NCBI GenBank assembly: GCA_963724975.1
Contig: CAVRXB010000008.1
Coordinates: 434,001-498,000, forward strand
Length of the DNA: 64,000 nt
Source: CAIWHR01 sp963724975
GTDB taxonomy: Bacteria > Pseudomonadota > Gammaproteobacteria > Burkholderiales > Casimicrobiaceae
Direction of reading: 5' to 3'
Shown here in pieces: positions 15,901-25,117 of the stretch; within the stretch, counting starts at the first letter, position 1, and every line of letters begins with the position of its first letter. Made by a program: the position numbers and the translations under genes. The notes beneath the pieces are model-generated. The model was not told the DNA's origin. It ran no database searches and saw only the letters and a program-made list of their open reading frames with translations.

Positions 15901-18276
15901 TCAGGCGGCGACTTTTTCGGGCGGGCGTTTCGCGGCGAGCGAATCGAGTGCCGCGCTCACCGCGCGATCGAACAGCGGGACCGGCTCCACGACGAGCGAT
16001 GCGCGTCCGGTGCCCAATTCGAAGGCGAGCTCTTCAGGCGAAAAGACGAAGGCCTGAGTACGTGAACGGCTCGTGAACACATACTTCGAGCGTAGCGGGC
16101 TGACCCACGACAGCCGGGCGTTCACGGGGGTCGCCCCGATGCCGAACGTGAGCCACGTGCCGACCGCCATTTCACTGACGAAATCGTGGACGTTGGTAGG
16201 CACGGGCGCCGCGCCTTGCTTGGCAGAGGCGATGATCGCCGCGTCCGGCGTCGGGACGCCGGCCGTCGCAGGCACTGGTGCTGCCGCGGCGATGGCGGCC
16301 GCAGCCGCGGGCTTCAGCGCCGCCATGTGCAGTCCATAGAGCGCGTCGAAAAATGATTTTGCGCGGTCGCTTTCGACGGCGACCGCGGTGCAGCCCTGGC
16401 GCAACCCGCTAATGAGTCGCGGGATCATTTTTGTGAGGTGCGCCTTCTGCGCCGTTCGTTCCTTGACCAGGATGCTCCAGAGCAGATCGTCGAGCGTGGC
16501 GAGCGCACTTTGCCACGCCTCGCTCTCCGGCCCCGGATTCTTGTGCAGCACCGTCAGATAGTCGGCCCAGACGGTTTCGGCAAAAGTACGCACGAGGAAA
16601 GGGAGCTCGAGCCCGGCGAGATGGTCGCGCACCAGCGCGCGAACCTGCGCGCGGTCCGCATCGCTCTCCTCGGCGGCAAGCGCGACGGCGACCTGATCGT
16701 TGAGCGCCGGAGCGGCCTCGCGCCGCTCGGACTCGAGAAAGGCGACGAGGTCGGAATCGGCACGTGCAAAGACGGCAACGTCGATCTCGAAATCGTGGCA
16801 CACGTGGTCGACGACGCGCGTTGCTGCCGACTCGAATGCGCTGCAATAGGCGTCGTCGGCCGTCGCGCCGATGGCACCCTCGGCTAGATGGTCGAGCAGC
16901 AGACGCGCGGGATGCCGCCGATCCGAGAAAAACGCGCGATCGAGAAGCGCGGCCTTCACGATCGGGACCTGCAGCCGACCGAACAGCATGCGCATGCGGT
17001 CGGGGATGGACGCATCGCGGAACACGTAGTCGAACAGCAGCGCGATGACGTCCATCGCAATACGATCCGTCTGATTTTCGACTTGTCCCGCGACCGCCGC
17101 GCGGATGTGGGGAACCAGGTTTTGCGGCAGCGCGCGCACAGTGTCGCCCTCGGCAGGCGGCGACAGCTGCTGCTGCAGCGCAGCAGGCAAATCGAGGCGT
17201 TGCCAGTGACCCAGTGTGGCGAAAAGCGGCGTCGAGGTTCCGAGCGCCATCATCGGGTCGAGGTCGGGGAAGTCTCCTGCTGCGGCCGGGCTTGCGGTCG
17301 CAATCTGAGCTGTCGTCGCGCCTTTGGCCAGATCCGCCAACGCCGCAAGCGCGGCGAGGATCTCCGGCGCCGGCGTGTAGTTGACGGTGGCCGCCGCGCT
17401 CGAAGGCGCGCCGACGGGGGTTGAAGCCGATGGCGATGCGCCTGACGCCATGTCCGGCACGCCCGGGACGCTCGCGTCCGTAAGGACCGGGATCACGATG
17501 TCCGTCGGCAACGCACCGACTTCCGAGAGCATGCGCGAAAACGTCGGCAGCAGCTCCTTGTCGTCGGTGGGGCGGAATTCGCTTCGCGCGCGCAACGCGG
17601 CCTTCATGTCGGGCAGCACGCCGCGATCGGCGAGCATGCGGTTCTGCGAGATGTAGACCTTGTTGATCGTTGGCGTGAGATCCGCGAGCACCCGGACCAT
17701 CAGCGATCGCCAGATCCGTGGCAGCGGGTAAACGCTGCGACACGCGACGCCAAGTGCGTCCAGCACGTAGTCCGGGCCGAACGGGTTGTCGCGCTCGCGC
17801 GCCGGCGACGGCGACGGAGCGAGCACGCCTACCCGTGCGTTGAGCGCATCCTGCTCGCGCCGCGTGAAGCGGTGCAGGAACGCCGTGGCTTCGACCAGCG
17901 CCGCCTGCTTTTCCTGATCGATCGGGGTCATCACCGAGAGACTCGCTGCCGAGGCGTCGCGGTCGGGACGCCGGCCGGTGCGGCTATGCCCGGCCTGCCA
18001 CTGCGTGAGCGATTCGTTGAATGCGCGCTCGAAACGTTCGATCCATTCACTTCGTTTCGATTTGAAGGATTCGATCTCGCCGTCGGGAATTCCGGTCGCC
18101 GATTCGAAGAGATCGGTCGCGAGGTCGAGCGATGCGCGCGTCGCCTCGAACAGCCGCGCGCAGAATTCGCGACTGCAATCACTCAACAGCGCCTGCGCTT
18201 CTTCCGGGCCCGGCGTATGGTCGTGCGCCGTCTCGAGCAGGGTCGAGAGTTCGGCGGTCGAGGCAGGGCTGGACAT
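15901..18276 (-). CDS. DUF1631 family protein
   Basis: 791 residues. Matches the DUF1631 (thymidine phosphorylase-annotated) family of beta- and gammaproteobacteria by its N-terminal acidic helical region, the stretch DPMMALGTSTPLFATLGHWQ and the C-terminal LTFGIGATPVNARLSWVSPL followed by KYVFTSRSR, which resembles a PilZ-like barrel. It has long Ala/Pro-rich linkers. No enzymatic motif is seen. Function unknown; a role in cyclic-di-GMP or motility output has only contextual support in the family. A TAGAAT on the minus strand (18303-18308) is a possible -10. Convergent with the dienelactone hydrolase gene. Confidence 0.85.
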   Translation of the reverse strand: MSSPASTAELSTLLETAHDHTPGPEEAQALLSDCSREFCARLFEATRASLDLATDLFESATGIPDGEIESFKSKRSEWIERFERAFNESLTQWQAGHSRTGRRPDRDASAASLSVMTPIDQEKQAALVEATAFLHRFTRREQDALNARVGVLAPSPSPARERDNPFGPDYVLDALGVACRSVYPLPRIWRSLMVRVLADLTPTINKVYISQNRMLADRGVLPDMKAALRARSEFRPTDDKELLPTFSRMLSEVGALPTDIVIPVLTDASVPGVPDMASGASPSASTPVGAPSSAAATVNYTPAPEILAALAALADLAKGATTAQIATASPAAAGDFPDLDPMMALGTSTPLFATLGHWQRLDLPAALQQQLSPPAEGDTVRALPQNLVPHIRAAVAGQVENQTDRIAMDVIALLFDYVFRDASIPDRMRMLFGRLQVPIVKAALLDRAFFSDRRHPARLLLDHLAEGAIGATADDAYCSAFESAATRVVDHVCHDFEIDVAVFARADSDLVAFLESERREAAPALNDQVAVALAAEESDADRAQVRALVRDHLAGLELPFLVRTFAETVWADYLTVLHKNPGPESEAWQSALATLDDLLWSILVKERTAQKAHLTKMIPRLISGLRQGCTAVAVESDRAKSFFDALYGLHMAALKPAAAAAIAAAAPVPATAGVPTPDAAIIASAKQGAAPVPTNVHDFVSEMAVGTWLTFGIGATPVNARLSWVSPLRSKYVFTSRSRTQAFVFSPEELAFELGTGRASLVVEPVPLFDRAVSAALDSLAAKRPPEKVAA

Positions 18277-18481
18277 GGGGAGTCAGCGTCGCGGGGGCGA
18301 TCATTCTAACGGCTGCAACGTGCGCGAGGCGCCACGCCTTGTTGGGCCGTGCGGTCCGATGTTCTCGTTTATCATCATTCTCGCGGCTCCCGCCGTCAGC
18401 CTGCGCAGACCCGGGATCCGGCAATCCCACGGCGCCGGCGCGAACGGGCCGCCGGGGCCGGTGGCTGAGCGAGGGACAGCG

Positions 18482-19390
18482 ATGAAATGCAGCATCTGCG
18501 GAACCGAGAGCAAAGTAGATGCCAGGTTCTGCTCTGGCTGCGGCGCCACGTTGATCCTGCCGAAGACCGACGAGACGATGCTCGATCTTCGGACTGCCAT
18601 GTACCGGCGGCCGCCGATTGTTCCGGCCGCGCCGAGCGCACCCGCCACCGCGGCTGCCGCCAGCGCAAAGCCACCCGTCGAAAACGCTGCCGCCAGTCCG
18701 CCGCCGGCCACCGCCGGCACGGTGCCCAAGGCGAACACGGGGGCGGGCGCCTTCGTACTGGTGCTGATGGCGGTGGGGATCGTCGGGTATTTCGTTTATC
18801 AGGTCGCGACGACACTCGGGCCTTCGTGGATCGCGGCCCTTTCGGAGACGTCGGCGCCACCGGACAAGCCGAGAGAGCCCCCGCCCTCACCGGCACCTGC
18901 CACAGGCAAGGCGGTCGCTGAACCGGCCCCACCGGACGTCGCGCCGTCCGCGCCCGCCCCCGCTTCGCGTCCGGCGATGTCCGAGTCTGCGCCGCCCACC
19001 GCGCTCGCGCCCAAGGTTGCGGCTCCGCCTGCACCGGTTGCACCGAAGAAATCGTCGGTGCACCACGGGGCGAAGCCTGCGTCCCCAGGTAAATCCGCTG
19101 CGGCCGCACCGCGTCGCACCGCGCCGAAGGCAGCTGCAACGTCACCCGATACCCAACCGCAGCCGCCCGCAGCGCCGGAGACCGTGCCAGCGCCTGCCCC
19201 GTCGCCCGAGGCTGTGCGACCGCCGCCAGATCGCTGGCAGGAGATGAGCGATGCGCTTGCCCGCTGCGGGCAGGAGAGTTTCATCGGTCGCGTCGTGTGC
19301 GAGCAACGCGTCACTTTTCGTTATTGCACCGGGTATTGGGGGAGGGTCGCGCAATGCCCCGAGGCTCAAAATGCTAATCCTGGAAGGTGA
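18482..19390 (+). CDS. Zinc-ribbon membrane protein with Cys-rich C-terminal module (paralogue 1)
   Basis: 302 residues from ATG 18482 (GAGGGAC upstream). N-terminal zinc ribbon with CSIC (3-6) and CSGC (17-20), a Pro/Ala linker, one membrane segment (about 90-110, FVLVLMAVGIVGYFVYQVA), a long Pro/Ala/Lys-rich periplasmic linker, and a compact C-terminal module starting RWQEMSDALARCG and ending in GYWG...QCP with four cysteines. The same layout and the same C-terminal module recur in the gene at 22578. Function unknown; the module looks secreted and disulfide-bonded. Start and end are clear, and the frame is the only one with codon bias. Confidence 0.8.
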   Translation: MKCSICGTESKVDARFCSGCGATLILPKTDETMLDLRTAMYRRPPIVPAAPSAPATAAAASAKPPVENAAASPPPATAGTVPKANTGAGAFVLVLMAVGIVGYFVYQVATTLGPSWIAALSETSAPPDKPREPPPSPAPATGKAVAEPAPPDVAPSAPAPASRPAMSESAPPTALAPKVAAPPAPVAPKKSSVHHGAKPASPGKSAAAAPRRTAPKAAATSPDTQPQPPAAPETVPAPAPSPEAVRPPPDRWQEMSDALARCGQESFIGRVVCEQRVTFRYCTGYWGRVAQCPEAQNANPGR

Positions 19391-19448
19391 GCCGCCGCGT
19401 GCTCCTCGGGCAGCTCGCCCCGCATACCCACACTTTCGGGGGGAGGCC

Positions 19449-20249
19449 ATGGGACAGATCTTCTGGAACGAGTACTACCGTCTACTCGACAGTGGCGAGA
19501 ACGTGGACGTGCTCGCGATCGGCGACTCGTGGTTTCACTACCCCGCCAACAACCTGATCACGCCGCTCCATCGGGCGCTCGAACGACCGACGATCTATGT
19601 GATCGGTGAAAACGGTGCGCGCGCCGACGAGCTTGCGCGAGGATCATGGCTCGCGAATTTCCAGAAAATGCTCTCGCAATACCCGTCGATCCGGCTTGTG
19701 TCGATCAGCGCCGGCGGCAACGATTTCGCGGGGATCGGCGATCTCGACGATCGGATTCTGGCACCCGATTGCAGCGGCGCGACGTCGGCCGGCGCGTGCT
19801 TTCGGGCGGGACAGCCCGATGGTGTTTTCGACGCGGTCACGGTTGCTTATCGCGTGCTCATCGCCGCGGTGGTGGCCGTGCGGACGGATGTTGCGATCCT
19901 CGTTCACAACTACGACTACGCGATCCCGGACGGGCGGACGCTGCCCGGCATGCGAAGCTGGCTCAAGCTGCCGATGGACAACGATCAGGTCCCGATCGCC
20001 GGCGCGCCGTATGGCGGCATCAGGCGTGAAATCGTGCGCGTACTCATCGATCAACTCACGGTGCGCCTCTCCGACCTCGAGACGGAATTCAGTGGTCCGG
20101 GACGTCCGGGCGTCAATCTCGTCTGGTCAGCGGGTACGCTCGACGATGCCGAATGGGCAAACGAGCTGCATCCGAAATCGGCCGCCTTCGCGCGGCTCGT
20201 TGCCGAATGCTGGAGCGGCCCCGCGAGGGCCGCGCTGGGCCTGAGCTGA
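19449..20249 (+). CDS. SGNH/GDSL-type hydrolase
   Basis: 266 residues. Block I GDSW (25-28, nucleophile Ser27), block III GGND (89-92) and the terminal ELHPKS with the catalytic His make a complete SGNH triad. No signal peptide is seen, so it is probably cytoplasmic. The ATG at 19449 is chosen because GGGAGG precedes it and conservation begins there; the open frame extends back into the end of the zinc-ribbon gene. Ester or acyl substrate unknown. Confidence 0.85.
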   Translation: MGQIFWNEYYRLLDSGENVDVLAIGDSWFHYPANNLITPLHRALERPTIYVIGENGARADELARGSWLANFQKMLSQYPSIRLVSISAGGNDFAGIGDLDDRILAPDCSGATSAGACFRAGQPDGVFDAVTVAYRVLIAAVVAVRTDVAILVHNYDYAIPDGRTLPGMRSWLKLPMDNDQVPIAGAPYGGIRREIVRVLIDQLTVRLSDLETEFSGPGRPGVNLVWSAGTLDDAEWANELHPKSAAFARLVAECWSGPARAALGLS

Positions 20250-20310
20250 AACTCCGGGTCGAAGCGATCCAGCACCTACTTGTTGCCAGCGAAAAACAGG
20301 GGAGGCCGCC

Positions 20311-20901
20311 ATGAGTCTTGTCGAGCGCGCGAAGAACATCGTGCTTCAGCCCAACCAGGAATGGCCGGTCATTGCCGGCGAAGCCGCCGACACGAAGTCG
20401 CTGTTTGTCGGCTACGCCGTCCCGCTTGCCGTGATTCCGTCCATCGCCGCGTGGCTGGGGCTCTCGGTCATCGGCGTCTCGGCCGGGATACTGGGCACGT
20501 ATCGGGCGCCGATCGTCGGGGGCCTCGGCTTGGCCATTCTGTCTTATGTGCTCGGCCTCGTGAGCGTCTTCGTGCTGGGCCTCATCATCGACGCTCTCGC
20601 GCCTTCCTTCGGCGGCGAGAAGAACAACCTTCAGGCGATGAAATGCGCCGTCTATGCGCATACGCCAGCGTGGCTCGGCGGCATCTTCAATCTCATTCCC
20701 GCGCTGGGCATCCTGGCGCTGCTCGCCGCGCTGTATGGCCTTTACCTGCTCTACCTCGGGCTGCCGGTGCTGATGAAAGCGCCGAGGGACAAGGCAGTGG
20801 GTTACACGGTTGTCGTGGTGCTTTGCGCGATTGTCCTGACGATCGTCGTCAGCGCGATCGGCGGCATCGTCGGATTCTCCGGCAACGGCATGCCAAGATG
20901 A
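20311..20901 (+). CDS. Yip1-family membrane protein
   Basis: 196 residues with five predicted membrane segments and the N-terminal motif LVERAKNIVLQPNQEWPVI, typical of bacterial Yip1-domain proteins, followed by IPSIAAWLG and, midway, MKCAVYAHTPAWLGGIF. Inner-membrane protein of unknown role. GGGGAGG sits 6 nt before the ATG at 20311. It follows the SGNH gene by 61 nt on the same strand. Confidence 0.88.
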   Translation: MSLVERAKNIVLQPNQEWPVIAGEAADTKSLFVGYAVPLAVIPSIAAWLGLSVIGVSAGILGTYRAPIVGGLGLAILSYVLGLVSVFVLGLIIDALAPSFGGEKNNLQAMKCAVYAHTPAWLGGIFNLIPALGILALLAALYGLYLLYLGLPVLMKAPRDKAVGYTVVVVLCAIVLTIVVSAIGGIVGFSGNGMPR

Positions 20902-20928
20902 ATCGTTGCGCCCGCCGGCCGGCTCCTG

Positions 20929-21687
20929 CTAGCCGCGTCCCACGAACGGCATCTTGGTCGCCATCACGGTCATGAACTGCACGTTGGCATCGAGCGGCAG
21001 GCTCGCCATGTAGAGCACGGCGGAGGCGACGTGCGCGACGTCCATCAACGGCTCGACGGCGATTTGCCCATTGGCCTGCGGCACGCCCTGCGCCATCCGT
21101 GCAGCGAGGTCGGTGTGCGCGTTTCCGATGTCGATCTGGCCGCACGCGATGTCGTACTTGCGACCGTCGAGCGACGTCGATTTGGTGAGCCCGGTGATCG
21201 CATGCTTGGTCGACGTGTAGGGGGCCGAGTTCGGACGCGGCGCGTGCGCAGAGATCGAGCCGTTGTTGATGATCCGGCCCCCGCGCGGATCCTGACTCTT
21301 CATCATCTTGATCGCCTCCTGGGTGCAGAGGAACGCACCGGTGAGGTTGATGTCGACGACGTTCTTCCATTGCTCGAACGTGAGATCCTCGAGATTGACG
21401 GGAGGGGCTCCCACGCCGGCGTTGTTGAACAGCAGGTCGAGACGGCCGAAGGCCTCGCGCGTCCTTGCGAACAACGTGCGCACCGACGCCGGATCCGCGA
21501 CGTCGGTGGCGACGGCGATCGCACGTGCGGCCGGAGCGCCGGATGCCTTGATCGCGTCCTGCAAAGGTTGCGAACGGCGCCCGGCGAACGCGACGCTGTA
21601 GCCCGCACCCAGGAGAGCCAGCGCCACCGCTTTGCCGATTCCCGTCCCGGCCCCGGTGACGACAGCAACTTTCGAGTTCTCTTTCAT
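20929..21687 (-). CDS. Short-chain dehydrogenase/reductase
   Basis: 252 residues. Rossmann motif TGAGTGIG (11-18), NNAG (88-91), Ser144, and the YTSTK active site (Tyr157, Lys161) are all present. FAGRR after the second strand suggests a preference for NADPH. The C-terminal part includes a substrate loop (GQIDIGNAHTDLAARMAQG). An NAD(P)-dependent oxidoreductase of unknown alcohol or ketone substrate. It is convergent with the Yip1 gene. Confidence 0.93.
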   Translation of the reverse strand: MKENSKVAVVTGAGTGIGKAVALALLGAGYSVAFAGRRSQPLQDAIKASGAPAARAIAVATDVADPASVRTLFARTREAFGRLDLLFNNAGVGAPPVNLEDLTFEQWKNVVDINLTGAFLCTQEAIKMMKSQDPRGGRIINNGSISAHAPRPNSAPYTSTKHAITGLTKSTSLDGRKYDIACGQIDIGNAHTDLAARMAQGVPQANGQIAVEPLMDVAHVASAVLYMASLPLDANVQFMTVMATKMPFVGRG

Positions 21688-21771
21688 GATTGCGAATGCT
21701 CCCTCATGCGCGAATGACCAAATTCGTCGGCGGCGAAGAATTGAAGTCGAGTGTCATTTGGCGTCCGGCTC

Positions 21772-22401
21772 TCATTTGGCACCCTTCTCCGGGCGGGCCT
21801 CGAGCTTCACCTTCCATGCGCGCTCGCGGCCGCGCGCATCCTGAATCTGGTCGGCATTCATCTTGCCGGCGACATCGGCAACCGCTTTCGCCGCGTCGGA
21901 ACGGACCCCGCCTGCCGGTAGCGCATAGATCGCGAGATCGATCCATTTGAGCGCCTCGACGTTGTCCTGCGGAACGCCGGCACCGTTCGCATAGAGCAAT
22001 CCGAGGTTGAGTTGCGCGAGCGCGACACCCTGGTCGGCCGCGCGGCGGAACCACTTGGCTGCGGTGGCCATGTCCTTGCGCACGCCGCTCCCTTCCGCGT
22101 AGCTCGCCCCGAGGTTGTACTGCGCCATCGGTTCGCCCTGTTCGGCGGCGCGCTCGAACCAGAGCGCCGCCTCGGCATCGTTTGGAGCGACTCCCCGGCC
22201 TTCGGCGTACATGATGCCGAGCCGGTACTGCGCTTCGGCATCGCCTGCCTGGGCGAGGGGCCGCCAGAGCTGGATCGCCTTGAGGTAGTCCTTCTCCTGG
22301 TACGCCACCATGCCGTCTTCGAGCGGGCCGGCGAGCGCGGAAGCAGCGAAGATTCCGGCCAAGAAAAAGGCATAAAAGGAGCGGGTGGCGGAGCAGACCA
22401 T
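21772..22401 (-). CDS. Secreted Sel1-repeat protein
   Basis: 209 residues. A signal peptide (1-22, FYAFFLAGIFAASALA) is followed by at least three Sel1 repeats seen as AEAQYRLGIMYAEGRGV, PMAQYNLGASYAEGSGV and ALAQLNLGLLYANGAGV. Sel1 repeats form helical solenoids that bind other proteins, often in envelope stress or secretion. ATG 22401 is used; a GTG lies directly before it. Same strand as the SDR gene downstream, 84 nt apart. Confidence 0.9.
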   Translation of the reverse strand: MVCSATRSFYAFFLAGIFAASALAGPLEDGMVAYQEKDYLKAIQLWRPLAQAGDAEAQYRLGIMYAEGRGVAPNDAEAALWFERAAEQGEPMAQYNLGASYAEGSGVRKDMATAAKWFRRAADQGVALAQLNLGLLYANGAGVPQDNVEALKWIDLAIYALPAGGVRSDAAKAVADVAGKMNADQIQDARGRERAWKVKLEARPEKGAK

Positions 22402-22547
22402 CACGAGAAGCCTTGGGGTTACGGGCGCGCTCGATGGTAACCCGGAGCCGCCTGGTTTGCGTCGAGACGCTTGGGCGCCGGAGGCGAACGGCCGTGGACT
22501 ACAGGATTCCGACCGCCGGTCGCAAGGGCAGTTGCGGTCGTGCTACG

Positions 22548-22560
22548 ATGACAATGTCAT
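22548..22560. repeat. Palindrome upstream of paralogue 2
   Basis: ATGAC-AAT-GTCAT, perfect 5-bp arms, ending 18 nt before the start of the 22578 gene. Possible operator; no regulator assigned. Confidence 0.3.
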
Positions 22561-22577
22561 AACAGCGCACCGGAGAG

Positions 22578-23396
22578 ATGGCGGTGGAAGCAACGTTACC
22601 CAACCGATGGGCGCTCGCCGCAGGACGGGCGGCGAGCAAGGGATGCGTCATTTGCCGCGGGCCGAGGCTTCCCGGGGCACGCCTTTGCGGACCGTGCAAG
22701 GCAGCGCTCAAGCGGGCGCGCCTCGAAACCGTCTCGGAATTGATTCCACGCCCCTCCCGGGCAGCGGCGGAAGCTCAGGAAGCTCGCCGGCGGGCGCGCG
22801 AGGTCGCTGCGGTACGGACGGCGAAGCCGCGGCGCGGCTGGCCAATCGCTCCGGGTTATTTTCTGGCCGCAGCCGTGGTCATCGGCGTGGCGTATCTGGC
22901 GTGGCACGTCGCGCGGCCGACGCACGCAGCGCCCGCGGCCGCCCTGCCGCCCGCCGAGTCGCAGGCCACTGTACCAAGCGCACCGGCCGGGCCCCCCGCC
23001 AGTGCCGCGACGACGCAGGCGAAGGATGTCGCCGAGGCATCGACGTCGCCTCCTGCGCCTCGCGCGCCGGTTGTTGCGCGTGCGGCTCGCGGCGCGCCGA
23101 AGCGTGCCGTCGAAACGCCGCCCGTTCCCGCTGCGACGCCAACGGATCGATTCGCCGTCGCTACGCCACGCGAGCTTCCCGCCCCCGTGCCGATGCCCGA
23201 CGCTGTCCTCCCGGTCCGGGAAGCGCCTGCTCCCGATCGCTGGCAGGTCATGTCCGACCAGATCGTCCGCTGCGGGCGAGACGGCTTTCTTGCAGGCGTC
23301 ATCTGCGAGCAGCGAGTTCGCATCAAGTATTGCGAAGGCTATTGGGGGTCGGCGCCGCAGTGCCCAAGCGGCATCGCCAACGACCACGGAAGCTAG
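22578..23396 (+). CDS. Zinc-ribbon membrane protein with Cys-rich C-terminal module (paralogue 2)
   Basis: 272 residues. N-terminal CVIC (23-26) and CGPC (37-40) knuckles, a basic helical stretch, one membrane segment (about 93-111, YFLAAAVVIGVAYLAWHVA), a Pro/Ala linker and a C-terminal module RWQVMSDQIVRCGRDGF, ICEQRVRIKYCEGYWG, QCP. The C-terminal 50 residues are closely related to those of the 18482 gene while the linkers differ. ATG 22578 with CGGAG just upstream. Function unknown. A 13-base palindrome lies just before the gene. The long opposite-strand frame here is a shadow. Confidence 0.8.
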   Translation: MAVEATLPNRWALAAGRAASKGCVICRGPRLPGARLCGPCKAALKRARLETVSELIPRPSRAAAEAQEARRRAREVAAVRTAKPRRGWPIAPGYFLAAAVVIGVAYLAWHVARPTHAAPAAALPPAESQATVPSAPAGPPASAATTQAKDVAEASTSPPAPRAPVVARAARGAPKRAVETPPVPAATPTDRFAVATPRELPAPVPMPDAVLPVREAPAPDRWQVMSDQIVRCGRDGFLAGVICEQRVRIKYCEGYWGSAPQCPSGIANDHGS

Positions 23397-23410
23397 GCGA
23401 GTCTTGGCGA

Positions 23411-24256
23411 TCACCGTGCCGTCAGGTGCTGTAATCGCGCTGCGATCGCATCGACGTAGGCGGGGAAGCGATGAATGTCGTTGTGCCCTGCGCCATCGAT
23501 CAGCACCAAATCGACGGGCGAGCGCGCGAGCGCTCGCAGCCGCTCGCTGTCGGAGGACGGAATCAGCGCATCGTCGCGGCCGTGCAGCAGAACAACCGGG
23601 CTCGTCACCTCGCCGATGATGGCGTCGGTGCGCAGTGGATACTTGAGCAGCCACTCGGGCGCGAGCGGGTAGGAGCGCTTCGCCGCCGCGGCGATGCTCG
23701 TATAAGGCGAGACCAGCACAAGCAACGCAGGATGGACATCGCGCGCTAGGGACGCGGCGAGTCCGCTGCCAAGCGACCGCCCGTAGACGACGACCGGCTT
23801 TCCCCGGTAGCGCGGCGCGATAGCGTCCCATGCAGCGCGCACGTCGGCGTGGAGTTCCGCCTCGCTGCGCATGCTGCCGGTGCTTTTTCCATACCCCCGA
23901 TAGTCGAGCATGAAGAGGTCGTATCCCACGCGCCGGTAGAAATCGAGACCGGTCGTCCACGTTTCGACATTGCCCGCGTTGCCGTGAAGGAAGAAGACGA
24001 GTCCGCGTGAGTCCTGCTGCGGGAAATACAACGCGTCGAGCACGGCGCCTGGTACCGGAATCCGGATTTCCTCGAACGGCTGGGAGAACTCGAACCGGTG
24101 GTCGCCGGGCAACACGGTGGCGCGAAAGAGCAAGCGCTCCTGCGACAGATACAGAACGGCGAGCATGCCGCCATAGAAGACCGCAGCAATCGAGCTTAGT
24201 ATCGCCGCGAAGGTGAAACCGGTTCGCAAGAAGCGTGGTCGAAGGGCGTGGGGCAT
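23411..24256 (-). CDS. Membrane-anchored alpha/beta hydrolase (YfhR/Bem46 type)
   Basis: 281 residues. N-terminal membrane anchor (about 10-35, FAAILSSIAAVFYGGMLAVLY), then a hydrolase domain with oxyanion motif FFLHGNAGN, nucleophile elbow GRSLGSG (GxSxG), acid in HGRDDALIP and His in AGHNDIH. The family is widespread and mostly of unknown substrate. ATG 24256 is preferred over a TTG two codons upstream. The divergent partner is the XRE regulator at 24390, and TAAAAT on the minus strand near 24310 may be its -10. Confidence 0.9.
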   Translation of the reverse strand: MPHALRPRFLRTGFTFAAILSSIAAVFYGGMLAVLYLSQERLLFRATVLPGDHRFEFSQPFEEIRIPVPGAVLDALYFPQQDSRGLVFFLHGNAGNVETWTTGLDFYRRVGYDLFMLDYRGYGKSTGSMRSEAELHADVRAAWDAIAPRYRGKPVVVYGRSLGSGLAASLARDVHPALLVLVSPYTSIAAAAKRSYPLAPEWLLKYPLRTDAIIGEVTSPVVLLHGRDDALIPSSDSERLRALARSPVDLVLIDGAGHNDIHRFPAYVDAIAARLQHLTAR

Positions 24257-24389
24257 CTGCAAATCGTGCGGTAAGAGCGTTCGGCGCGTCGAATCTTGTT
24301 GCGATTTTAGCTCTGGTCGCTTCGAGCGTGTCGCGGTAGCTTTCGCCGGCTCTCTCTCGGTAAGATAGGCGCCCGCTCGTCAATCGAGG

Positions 24390-25070
24390 ATGTCGGACAC
24401 CATGGCCGCAGTCCGTAAATCAGTCTCGCGCAAAGGCGTTGGCCGCCGCGCGCCGAAAAGAGAGACTCGCGACGGCGCCGCCGAGTTGCCGCTTGCGGGT
24501 GTCGCCAAGCAGGTTCGTGCATGGACGGATTCGGTACTCGGCGTCGCAGGAGCCGCGGCCGATATCTCGATAGGTGCTGCGAAGGCGATGCTGGTCAAAC
24601 CCGAACAGCGCGCTGCGCTCGAAAAGACCGGCGCCGTCCTGCGCGGAATGCGCGAGGCCGCCGGGATGAGCGTGAGCGAGGTGGGCCGCGCCATCGACCT
24701 CAAAGATCCGGCGCTTCTCGAGCTGGTCGAGGGCGGCAAGATCGCGCTGCCGTTCGAGATCATTCTCCGCCTCGCCTCCGTGCTCGGGCGCAACGACCCG
24801 ATTTCATTCGTCATGCGTTTTACGCGCTCGTACAATCCCGAGGTCTGGCACACGCTCGAGGGCCTCGGCATCGGCCGCTTCGCCGTGCAAGCCGGGCGCG
24901 AGCGCGAATTCGTCAACATCTACCGCGGCAGCGATGCCGCGCGCCGCCTCTCCGATGAAGAGTTTGCAGCGCTGCTCTCGTTCATCGGCGCTGCGTTCGA
25001 TCTTGCGCTCGCGTTCCGTGGCGCCGGGGATTCGCCGGCAAGGCGCAGGAAGCGGCCGGCGTCCGTTTGA
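24390..25070 (+). CDS. XRE-type helix-turn-helix regulator
   Basis: 226 residues. The HTH lies at about 85-140 (LRGMREAAGMSVSEVGRAID, LELVEGGKIALP, ILRLASVLGRNDP). The N-terminal 60 residues are basic then Ala-rich, and the C-terminal half (SYNPEVWHTLEGLGIGR) is a helical domain that may sense a ligand or oligomerise. Start ATG at 24390. TAAGAT at 24361-24366 could be its -10. Target genes are unknown; the divergent hydrolase gene is an obvious candidate. Confidence 0.82.
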   Translation: MSDTMAAVRKSVSRKGVGRRAPKRETRDGAAELPLAGVAKQVRAWTDSVLGVAGAAADISIGAAKAMLVKPEQRAALEKTGAVLRGMREAAGMSVSEVGRAIDLKDPALLELVEGGKIALPFEIILRLASVLGRNDPISFVMRFTRSYNPEVWHTLEGLGIGRFAVQAGREREFVNIYRGSDAARRLSDEEFAALLSFIGAAFDLALAFRGAGDSPARRRKRPASV

Positions 25071-25117
25071 AAAATCCGTGTGCTCCGGCAATATCGCCGG
25101 CGCGGGAAGGAGATCGC

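Noticed and set aside
22596..24383. Long minus-strand frame across paralogue 2 and the hydrolase gene
   Set aside because: It lies out of frame with the hydrolase and antisense to the zinc-ribbon gene, both of which have clear motifs.
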